This document shows, piece by piece, positions 7,306-13,998 of a stretch of DNA of 63,274 nucleotides (its first letter is position 1; each line of letters begins with the position of its first letter). The notes beneath the pieces were generated by a model. The model was not told the origin of the DNA. It saw only the letters and a program-made list of their open reading frames with translations, and did no database searches. Made by a program: the position numbers and the translations under genes. This DNA is from CAZAYY01 sp964489525 (GTDB lineage Bacteria > Chloroflexota > Anaerolineae > Anaerolineales > JABWBV01), in NCBI GenBank assembly GCA_964489525.1, contig CAZAYY010000022.1, forward strand, positions 1-63,274, given 5' to 3'.

Positions 7306-9434
7306 CAGATCAGTAACCCTTTTTCCACATTTTCAGCCTTCTTGGGATTGTCAAACCAGTATTCCTTGATGAGTGGAATGATCTCAGTTCTGACAATTCC
7401 CTGATACCATTGCTCATCCAGCTCGTTGAAATGGTCACCCTTTGGGCAGAAGAAGCTGTGTCCAATTTGATAATTTTCACCCAGCAGTTGATCCTGGCGG
7501 ATCTCGTGGTTGAGAGCCGAAATTTTCTGGGTGATCTGCTTGATCAGTTCAGGTTTCATGCCCCGGTCGGTGAGCCACTTCTGGTAAATTGGCGAGTCGA
7601 ACTTGGGCACCAGAGTGATGAAACTAAATCTGCGCCGCAAGGCATAATCCACCATGGCCAGCGAGCGGTCGGCCAGGTTCATCAGGCCCATCAAATAGAC
7701 GTTGGTCGGGATGAAAAAGCGCGCTTCCTTTTCACTTTGGTAAACCAGCGGGACCGAAAATTCGGGGCCGCGTTTATCGTGTTCGATCAGTGACAGCAAC
7801 TCGCCAAAAATCTGGCTCAGGTTGCCACGATTGATTTCATCAATAATGAATACATATTCCTGGTTTGTATCCAGAGAGGCTTTCTGGCAGAATTCGTAAA
7901 ACACACCATTTTTCAAGCCAAAACGTCCGGCTTTTTCGGGCAGAGGGCGGTAGCCACGCACAAAGTCGTCATAGGAATAGGATTGGTGGAACTGCACCAT
8001 TTCTACTCGCGCTGGGTCTTTTTCACCCATCAAGGCATAAGCCAACCTTTTGGCAAGAAATGTCTTACCAACGCCAGGCGGCCCTTGTAAAATCAGCGCC
8101 TTTTTATCCTTCCACCGATGGATAATTTGTTCCAATTCTTCTATCTCTAAGAAGGCTCCTTCATCAGCGATATTATCAACAGAGTACAATGGTTTAGAAG
8201 GTAGATCGAGCGGTATCTCAACCGGTTCAGTTTTCCCGGATTTTGCCGGAGGGGCCTCAGGCCACCAATGTTTGATAAACCACTCGTAGTTTTGTGGCTT
8301 CTCATACCAGACAAATTGGATCAATTGATCAGCTGCCTCCGCCCAAACATCCCTGCCCGGTTGCTTTACATGCCAGACCGTGGTCCTGGCTGTGTAAAAA
8401 TACCAGGTTTTCTCTACAAAGTCCGCATCCCACTCAACTTCAACATTACGACCATCGCCACGATTGGCGACAACAGTTCCAATCGCCTTGATAATATTGC
8501 ACGAGACAGTATGATTCCGTGAATCGAAAGGCAAACCTCTTTTCCTGGTGGCCGATGCCTTAATCGCTATTTTGTCCCCCACCTGTATAGACTTGACTTC
8601 CTCCATGTAGCGATCCTGGTAACCATTGATCCAAATCCCCTCTTGGACAAATCGCTTGGTTTGGTCCGGCGGGTCTTGATTATCCCAGTAAGCGCCTACT
8701 AACCAATAATTGATCTTGTCAGAAGGTGCAGGCGGTTTCTGTTGATCAATGTTCTGATTCTTAGCCAAGTAGGCTTCGTATGACAAATTGACGAACGGTT
8801 TGCCGATTTTGTGAGTTTTTTGAACAATGCCTTTGAAAAATTTAGCGTTCAGTCCTTCGGATGGCAATGAAATGTTTAAATAAGCCCGGTTACGCTGATC
8901 CAGGTTCACAAACATTTCTGGCCGAATCCAAAACAACCCCATGGTCAAATTGATATTGGTTTGCTTGACTGTCAGGGCGCCATCAAATGCCTGTAAAAAG
9001 TCGGGGTTGTTTAGCGGATCATTCACAAGAGCCAATTGAAATACCCGCCACAATTTCTGCACATCGCCAATTTGCCGGTTTTTCTGATAGGCGAAAAACC
9101 ACGAGTTCATATTATTCATGACCGGGATGCCATCAAAATCGCCTGGCAATGGGCTGTCAAGCTGGAAAAACGACTTGATCTCTTTGAGGATAGCAACCCG
9201 TTGCCCAAAACTAATTCCCCGGTTAAAAACGCCAAAGAAGGTAAATGGGTCTATCTCTTTCAAGAGAAAAGTGGCCCCATCTTCATCCTTATCAATCAGC
9301 GAGGTGATCACTAATTGTTGGGAGCGCAAACCTTCCAGAAAACTGATCAGTTCGGTCTGACGAATTTCCCAATCAGCCAGGGTTTTAGCCAATTCTTGAT
9401 AAAAAGGGATCCAGGTAAATTGAGAAGCCATCAT
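7305..9434 (-). CDS. mcrB: McrB-like AAA+ GTPase with EVE-like recognition domain
   Basis: A 709-residue protein. About residues 1-230 form a DNA-recognition or structural N-terminus. Residues 235-375 (INYWLVGAYWDN onward) resemble an EVE/PUA-type modified-base reader. Residues 420-700 are the McrB AAA+ motor, with Walker A GPPGVGKT near residue 450, Walker B FIIDEINRGN near 528, and NLADRSLAMVDYALRRRF carrying sensor and arginine-finger residues. It would sense modified DNA and drive McrC cleavage. The start at 9434 has GGAGGA 4 bases upstream; an in-frame ATG at 9470 overlaps hsdM but lacks this site. It follows hsdM directly, placing type I and type IV restriction in one transcript. Confidence 0.88.
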   Translation of the reverse strand: MMASQFTWIPFYQELAKTLADWEIRQTELISFLEGLRSQQLVITSLIDKDEDGATFLLKEIDPFTFFGVFNRGISFGQRVAILKEIKSFFQLDSPLPGDFDGIPVMNNMNSWFFAYQKNRQIGDVQKLWRVFQLALVNDPLNNPDFLQAFDGALTVKQTNINLTMGLFWIRPEMFVNLDQRNRAYLNISLPSEGLNAKFFKGIVQKTHKIGKPFVNLSYEAYLAKNQNIDQQKPPAPSDKINYWLVGAYWDNQDPPDQTKRFVQEGIWINGYQDRYMEEVKSIQVGDKIAIKASATRKRGLPFDSRNHTVSCNIIKAIGTVVANRGDGRNVEVEWDADFVEKTWYFYTARTTVWHVKQPGRDVWAEAADQLIQFVWYEKPQNYEWFIKHWWPEAPPAKSGKTEPVEIPLDLPSKPLYSVDNIADEGAFLEIEELEQIIHRWKDKKALILQGPPGVGKTFLAKRLAYALMGEKDPARVEMVQFHQSYSYDDFVRGYRPLPEKAGRFGLKNGVFYEFCQKASLDTNQEYVFIIDEINRGNLSQIFGELLSLIEHDKRGPEFSVPLVYQSEKEARFFIPTNVYLMGLMNLADRSLAMVDYALRRRFSFITLVPKFDSPIYQKWLTDRGMKPELIKQITQKISALNHEIRQDQLLGENYQIGHSFFCPKGDHFNELDEQWYQGIVRTEIIPLIKEYWFDNPKKAENVEKGLLI

Positions 9435-9462
9435 TTTTCCTCCTGCGTTCAGCTTGTTTTGT

Positions 9463-10965
9463 TCACTCATCCGGGCTTTCTAATGCTTCAGCCACTTCTC
9501 TAAACTGTTCCAGCGCCGCCTCAAGTTCTTGGATGATTTCGACTGCCAGCACATCCGGATCCGGCAAATTTGCCGAATCTTCAAGCGAATCGTCTCTCAG
9601 CCAGAAAATATCCAGGTTGGCTTTGTCTCGTGATACGAGTTCCTGGTAATTATAAGCGCGCCAGCGCCCTTGTGGATTGGCTTCTGACCAGGTGGCTTCG
9701 CGTTCGAAGCGGTTGGTTGGTTGATAGCACTGCACAAATTCGTCCAGGTCGCTGCGTTTGAGTGGGTTGGTTTTGAGCGTTATATTGATGTTGGTGCGCA
9801 GGTCGTAAATCCACACCTGTTTTGTCCAGGGGGTTTCGCTGGCAGGCTTGCGGTCAAAAAACAGCACATTGGCTTTAACCCCCTGGGCGTAGAAAATTCC
9901 CGTAGGCAGGCGCAGCAAGGTATGCACATCGCACTCGTGCAGCAGCTTGCGCCGTACGATTTCACCGGCACCGCCCTCGAAAAGCACATTGTCGGGTACA
10001 ACCACGGCTGCTTTGCCGTTGATTTGCAGCAGGGTCTTGATGTGTTGGACAAAGTTCAACTGCTTGTTGCCGGTTGTAACCCAAAAATCTTCTCGAACCA
10101 CGGTGGCTGCCTCGCGCTTCACCTCGCCTTTTTCTGTCACGTAGGTAACGCTGCTTTTTTTGCCAAAGGGCGGGTTGGTCAGGATCAGGTCAAAGCGCTC
10201 GCCAGGGTCGGCTGCCAGGCTGTCATACACATGAATTGGCGAGCGGCTTTCTTCCTCGCTGCCGCCATTGGCGCCAATGCCATGCAGGTATAAATTCATC
10301 ACGCATAGGCGGGCGGTATTATCCACAATCTCCCAGCCGTGCAGCGCCTTGTGGCGCAGATGGTACTTCTGGTCAGGGTCAAGCGGGCTGTAGTGTTGGA
10401 CGATGTAATCGTGGGCAGCCAGCAAAAAACCGCCTGTGCCGCAGGCCGGGTCGCAGATGGTTTGCTTGGGCTGGGGGCGGATGACATCCACTATTGCCTG
10501 GATCAACGGGCGCGGGGTGAAGTACTGTCCGGCGCCAGATTTTGTGTCCTGGGCGTTCTTTTCCAGCAGGCCTTCGTAAATCTCGCTTTTGACATCCACG
10601 TTCAACCCGCGCCAGGTTTCGCTGTCAATCAAATCAATCAGGCGTTTGAGCAGGGCCGGTTTTTGAATGCGGTTTTGCGCTTTGCGAAAAATGGTGGGGA
10701 TCAATCCCTCCCCTTTGCCCAGTTCCCGCAAAATCTTTGTGTAATGGTTTTCCAGCTCGTCGCCTTCTAAACTGCGCAGCGATGCCCAGGCATATTCTTC
10801 GGGAATGGCGCTTGGTTTGCCCACGGCAAGGTTTTCGTCATCCATTTTCAAGAACAGCAGATAGGTGAGTTGTTCGAGGTAGTCGCCATAGGAGATGCCG
10901 TCATCCCGGAGGACGTTGCAGTAATTCCAGACGCGCTGGACGATGGTTGCGGATTCATTTGACAT
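9463..10965 (-). CDS. hsdM: Type I restriction-modification methyltransferase subunit (HsdM)
   Basis: A 500-residue class I SAM-dependent N6-adenine methyltransferase. The helical N-terminus (residues 1-140) carries YLLFLKMDDE. The catalytic domain has the SAM-binding motif DPACGTGGF at residues 172-180 and the catalytic NPPF in LTNPPFGKK. HsdM with HsdS modifies host DNA and with HsdR forms the restriction complex. The ATG overlaps the end of the RAYT gene, and AAGGAAA upstream serves as its ribosome site. It is separated from hsdS by a HEPN-like gene, a small ORF and the RAYT, an unusual order. Confidence 0.93.
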   Translation of the reverse strand: MSNESATIVQRVWNYCNVLRDDGISYGDYLEQLTYLLFLKMDDENLAVGKPSAIPEEYAWASLRSLEGDELENHYTKILRELGKGEGLIPTIFRKAQNRIQKPALLKRLIDLIDSETWRGLNVDVKSEIYEGLLEKNAQDTKSGAGQYFTPRPLIQAIVDVIRPQPKQTICDPACGTGGFLLAAHDYIVQHYSPLDPDQKYHLRHKALHGWEIVDNTARLCVMNLYLHGIGANGGSEEESRSPIHVYDSLAADPGERFDLILTNPPFGKKSSVTYVTEKGEVKREAATVVREDFWVTTGNKQLNFVQHIKTLLQINGKAAVVVPDNVLFEGGAGEIVRRKLLHECDVHTLLRLPTGIFYAQGVKANVLFFDRKPASETPWTKQVWIYDLRTNINITLKTNPLKRSDLDEFVQCYQPTNRFEREATWSEANPQGRWRAYNYQELVSRDKANLDIFWLRDDSLEDSANLPDPDVLAVEIIQELEAALEQFREVAEALESPDE

Positions 10966-11608
10966 GCGTGTTTTCCTTGTGGTTCAGGTTGGGGGATGGG
11001 GGGTGCATTTGGTCTTCTGCCCAACGGGCCGGGTTGGTTTGGATGTAATCGGCAATTTTTGCCCATTCGGTCTCATTGCGGATGATGTGTTCGTAATAAT
11101 TGCGCTGCCAGATGCCCGTCATTTGCAATTCATCCCGGGCGCGCCTCGTAACCGACGATTTGAACCCGGCAGCAAACGCCCCCAATGATTTCGCCACCCT
11201 CTGTAGGGGTGCACGGCGTGCACCCCCTCCCGGTTCCGCGGGCAAATCATCCAGGTGGGTGCCATCTGGGCGGACGCCGTTGGGGTGGATGCCGTTGGGG
11301 TGGATGCCCTTGGGGCGGACGCCGTCCGCCCCTACCGGGGGGTGAATCCAAACGATGCCATGGATATGATTGGGCATGATGATAAATTCATCGGCGTGTA
11401 ATTGGATTTCCTGTCGCATTGTTTTTGAACGCATCCATTCTTCGGAAACAATTTGACCCAATGGGGATAAATTTACCGACCCCTCCACCACATCCCCAAA
11501 CAAACATTCCCGCTGCCAGGTGCAAATCGTGACGAAATACGCCCCTGGTTGGGTGTAATCGTATCCTGCCAGGCGCAGGCTGTTCTTTCGCCGCCGTGGT
11601 GTGCTCAT
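10955..11608 (-). CDS. REP-associated tyrosine transposase (RAYT, Y1-type HUH)
   Basis: A 217-residue IS200/RAYT-like Y1 transposase. It begins MSTPRRRKNSLRLAGYDYTQ, contains the HUH motif in IMPNHIHGIVWI, and ends with QRNYYEHIIRNE, whose tyrosine is the predicted nucleophile, and DYIQTNPARW. Such single-copy enzymes act on REP palindromes. A low-complexity insertion of about 45 residues after the HUH motif is encoded by two REP-like palindromes and a 15-bp repeat. The enzyme sits inside a type I restriction operon between the HEPN-like gene and hsdM and overlaps the hsdM start. It may have inserted there or be domesticated. The ATG at 11608 fits family starts; an ATG lies 12 bases further upstream. 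Confidence 0.85.
   Translation of the reverse strand: MSTPRRRKNSLRLAGYDYTQPGAYFVTICTWQRECLFGDVVEGSVNLSPLGQIVSEEWMRSKTMRQEIQLHADEFIIMPNHIHGIVWIHPPVGADGVRPKGIHPNGIHPNGVRPDGTHLDDLPAEPGGGARRAPLQRVAKSLGAFAAGFKSSVTRRARDELQMTGIWQRNYYEHIIRNETEWAKIADYIQTNPARWAEDQMHPPSPNLNHKENTHVK
11206..11226. repeat. REP-like palindrome inside the RAYT gene (copy 1)
   Basis: A perfect 9-bp inverted repeat, GGGGTGCAC and GTGCACCCC, separated by GGC, with TA just outside the left arm. It has the form expected of a RAYT substrate and lies in frame within the RAYT coding sequence itself. Confidence 0.75.
11251..11325. repeat. 15-bp minisatellite inside the RAYT gene
   Basis: Five consecutive 15-base units with the consensus TGGGGTGGATGCCGT, differing at a few positions. 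On the minus strand they encode five pentapeptides (GVRPK, GIHPN, GIHPN, GVRPD, GTHLD). The last unit runs into the second REP-like palindrome. The repeat keeps the frame open, as in a recent expansion. Confidence 0.8.
11312..11332. repeat. REP-like palindrome inside the RAYT gene (copy 2)
   Basis: Perfect 9-bp arms GGGGCGGAC and GTCCGCCCC around GCC, followed by TAC. It differs in sequence from copy 1 but has the same geometry (G4-rich arms, 3-base centre, TA flank). Confidence 0.75.
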
Positions 11609-11623
11609 GGCTGGTATCAAGAT

Positions 11624-11767
11624 TCAGCCGGGGCTTTGGGTTTGCTGGGCTGCACAACTGCGCCCAGGGTTTGGGGCGCAGAACCCCCCAGGCCAGCGAT
11701 GGATGTGGATGGCAATTCCGGCCAGGACCATAAAAATGACTGCGGTTACTCGTGTGAAGGCAAGCAT
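11624..11767 (-). CDS. Small single-TM protein (47 residues)
   Basis: An open frame of 47 residues starting MLAFTRVTAVIFMVLAG, with one predicted transmembrane helix and a Cys/Pro-rich tail. AAGGAG lies 5 bases before the ATG, the best ribosome site in this part of the operon. The start overlaps the HEPN-like stop by a few bases and the end lies 15 bases before the RAYT start. No family recognised. It could be a truncated gene displaced by the RAYT. Confidence 0.45.
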   Translation of the reverse strand: MLAFTRVTAVIFMVLAGIAIHIHRWPGGFCAPNPGRSCAAQQTQSPG

Positions 11768-11769
11768 GT

Positions 11770-12444
11770 TTACTCCTTGTGTCCCATGTCCCATCCCGAT
11801 AGGTATTTGGCATCCAGGGCAGCAAACAATTCTAAAAAGAACCCATCAATTGTTTTTAAAACCTCTTCATCAAACCCGGAAAGCAAACGAGCGCGTCCAT
11901 CCGCGATATTGACGAAAGGTAAGTGTTTAATAGCATCGGTTTCCTTATTGTCTGTCATGCCTTGTTTATGTGCAAAGGCGTTTCGAATCGTTTTCAAGTG
12001 GGATAAGGTTTCCCAGTGCTTCGAACAGTCAAAAAAATGATTTAGCTTCACAACCTTTACTAAATATTCTTTTGAACGGTCAATACCCCGCCCTTGAATG
12101 TTCGCCGGGGATGATTTTAGCTGGTAAATTTGGCAAAGATGGTTGCAGATGACATCGAAAAACGCCTCGGCATAAGCATAGGTCGTGAGAAAAACCGCCT
12201 GGCGCAGCAGTTGCTTTAAGTCCAATGTCTCGTGGAATTTTGGTATTAAGTCCAGGCTGCGAAATGTCTCTTCTGTAATTGCACCTACCCTTGCGTAGAG
12301 GGCTGCAGCCTCAGATTCAAAATGGTTTCTGTAAGAAGCATTGATTCCTGCCATAGAAACCTCTAACAGGGTTCGCAGTCGTGCCATATTCTCCTGGTGA
12401 TGGGCACGCATTTTTTGTAAATCGAACGCCGGAGTTTCATCCAT
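11770..12444 (-). CDS. HEPN-like protein in the type I restriction operon (RNAFAH motif)
   Basis: A 224-residue, mainly helical protein. Helix VFLTTYAYAEAFFDVI (about residues 84-99) and RNAFAH at R154-H159 give the HEPN arrangement, and RNxxxH is the RNase signature of that superfamily. It resembles restriction-associated MAE_28990/MAE_18760-type HEPN proteins, which I cannot confirm here. The ATG overlaps the hsdS stop (ATGGATGA), so it is translationally coupled to hsdS. Placement within a type I operon recalls anticodon-nuclease guards such as PrrC. By analogy it may fire when restriction is inhibited, which is inference. Confidence 0.75.
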   Translation of the reverse strand: MDETPAFDLQKMRAHHQENMARLRTLLEVSMAGINASYRNHFESEAAALYARVGAITEETFRSLDLIPKFHETLDLKQLLRQAVFLTTYAYAEAFFDVICNHLCQIYQLKSSPANIQGRGIDRSKEYLVKVVKLNHFFDCSKHWETLSHLKTIRNAFAHKQGMTDNKETDAIKHLPFVNIADGRARLLSGFDEEVLKTIDGFFLELFAALDAKYLSGWDMGHKE

Positions 12445-13972
12445 GTTTTCCACGCTTCTTGCTCCCCTGGCGTACAGGCTTTTTGCGCTGCGCTTCTGCC
12501 TTTGCCTGCCGGGCAGCCTGGATGCGTTCCAGCAGCCTTTCCGCCGGTTCATCATTTGGGTCCTGCGGGACCAGGCGGCCCTCAAAAGCCCGCTGTAAGA
12601 TCATTTGCCTCAACCGCCCTGCCCGCGCCAGGGATTGTTCCACTGCGGTTTCCAGGGCTTTGGCTGCCGCCAGCCGCCGCTCGACTTCGGCGACGATGCG
12701 GTGTTGTTCCGGGAGGGGGGGTAAAGGAATCGCAGTCTGCCGAATAATGGATAAATTTAAGTTGGGTTGAACACCACCCGATGCCTGTTTTCTTATATCC
12801 TCGTAATTTTTCTGAAAATACAATTTGAGGTATGGTTTGCTCAACAAAGCCGTCATATCAAAGACTAATGCCGCACAAGCCTGATTGGTTGCCGCCTCAA
12901 TCCTGAGTTCTGATACCTTACCCCTTGTTTTCCCCTCTCCATACATTGCTATCAACAATGTTCCTATGGGGAACAATTTTGTGTTGGTTTCTGCAAGGGC
13001 TTTAAAGGTTATAAACTCGTCTGCTTTTTCAACATATAGATCATTCAACGCTCCACTTGTTATCCAAGGTATTGTTCCACCTTGCCAATATTTTGTTTGC
13101 CCGCGTAATGGTGTGGCGCCTGTTCCAGCCGTAGCCAGTTGTTCAACCGTCGCCCACACCCATCCCTGCGGCAGATCTGGCAGTTCACTGGTGTCCGGCG
13201 CTGCTGGCTCGACATATTTTTCCTTCTTGGGGTCTTTGCCCTTTGCCCGCAGTTCTGCTTCCCATTTCGCCCGGCGCTCGGCGGCAATCTGAACCAGCAA
13301 ATCCTGGGCGCTGCCATCGGCTGGGTCTTGCGGAACCAGCCGCCCCTCGCAGGCCGTCTTGAGCACGCTGGCTTTGTAGCGCTTGAGCCCAGCCTGTATG
13401 CGTTTGAGGGCGGCAGCGCCCGCGTCCAGTTGGGTGAAAAGCGCCTCGATCTTGGCGACGATGCGTTGCTGTTCGGCGAGGGGGGGGAGGGGGAAATCTA
13501 TTTCCTGTATGTCTGATGATCGCACAGATGGCACAGTTGTCGCTCGTGAGTATTGCCCTAAATCAACTCTGTGCATGAAATAAAAAAGATACCTGTCAAA
13601 AACAACTACCCTGTTTGGGACAAGCCCCATTACATTATTGTCAGCTAAAACACCAAGCATAGTTAGAACACGGCGGTTAAGTTTGACGGCTTCACCAATT
13701 TTAGCAAAAAGGGTCGAGCCTTCTGGAAAAATACGAGCACCAAGTTTTTTGGCACCCGATTCGGATAAGTAATTGTTAGCCTTGGAAAGTATTCCGCTTT
13801 CTAAGTTTACAGAGTTTGTAATGTCAGAAACTTTGACAAAAGGATAATCTCCTCTAGTTTGTCCTTGAAACGATTTCGGAAAACCCGCTCCTGATTGAGT
13901 TTCGGCAACATAACCAATTGTTGTCCATACCCATCCTGGTGGCAGTTGGCGATCGGGTTCTGTTTTAGCCAT
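12437..13972 (-). CDS. hsdS: Type I restriction specificity subunit (HsdS)
   Basis: A 511-residue protein with the two-fold HsdS layout. The first target-recognition domain starts LPPGWVWTTIGYV and is followed by the conserved helix start PLPPLAEQQRIVAKIE. The second begins LPQGWVWATVEQL and ends with PLPPLPEQHRIVAEVE. Each long helix sets the spacing between half-sites. HsdS determines the bipartite target for HsdM and HsdR. The ATG at 13972 is preferred to an upstream in-frame TTG at 13987; neither has a good ribosome site, so coupling to hsdR 26 bases upstream is likely. Confidence 0.92.
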   Translation of the reverse strand: MAKTEPDRQLPPGWVWTTIGYVAETQSGAGFPKSFQGQTRGDYPFVKVSDITNSVNLESGILSKANNYLSESGAKKLGARIFPEGSTLFAKIGEAVKLNRRVLTMLGVLADNNVMGLVPNRVVVFDRYLFYFMHRVDLGQYSRATTVPSVRSSDIQEIDFPLPPLAEQQRIVAKIEALFTQLDAGAAALKRIQAGLKRYKASVLKTACEGRLVPQDPADGSAQDLLVQIAAERRAKWEAELRAKGKDPKKEKYVEPAAPDTSELPDLPQGWVWATVEQLATAGTGATPLRGQTKYWQGGTIPWITSGALNDLYVEKADEFITFKALAETNTKLFPIGTLLIAMYGEGKTRGKVSELRIEAATNQACAALVFDMTALLSKPYLKLYFQKNYEDIRKQASGGVQPNLNLSIIRQTAIPLPPLPEQHRIVAEVERRLAAAKALETAVEQSLARAGRLRQMILQRAFEGRLVPQDPNDEPAERLLERIQAARQAKAEAQRKKPVRQGSKKRGKHG

Positions 13973-13998
13973 TGCAATTTTGTCCAATCATCAGAAAA

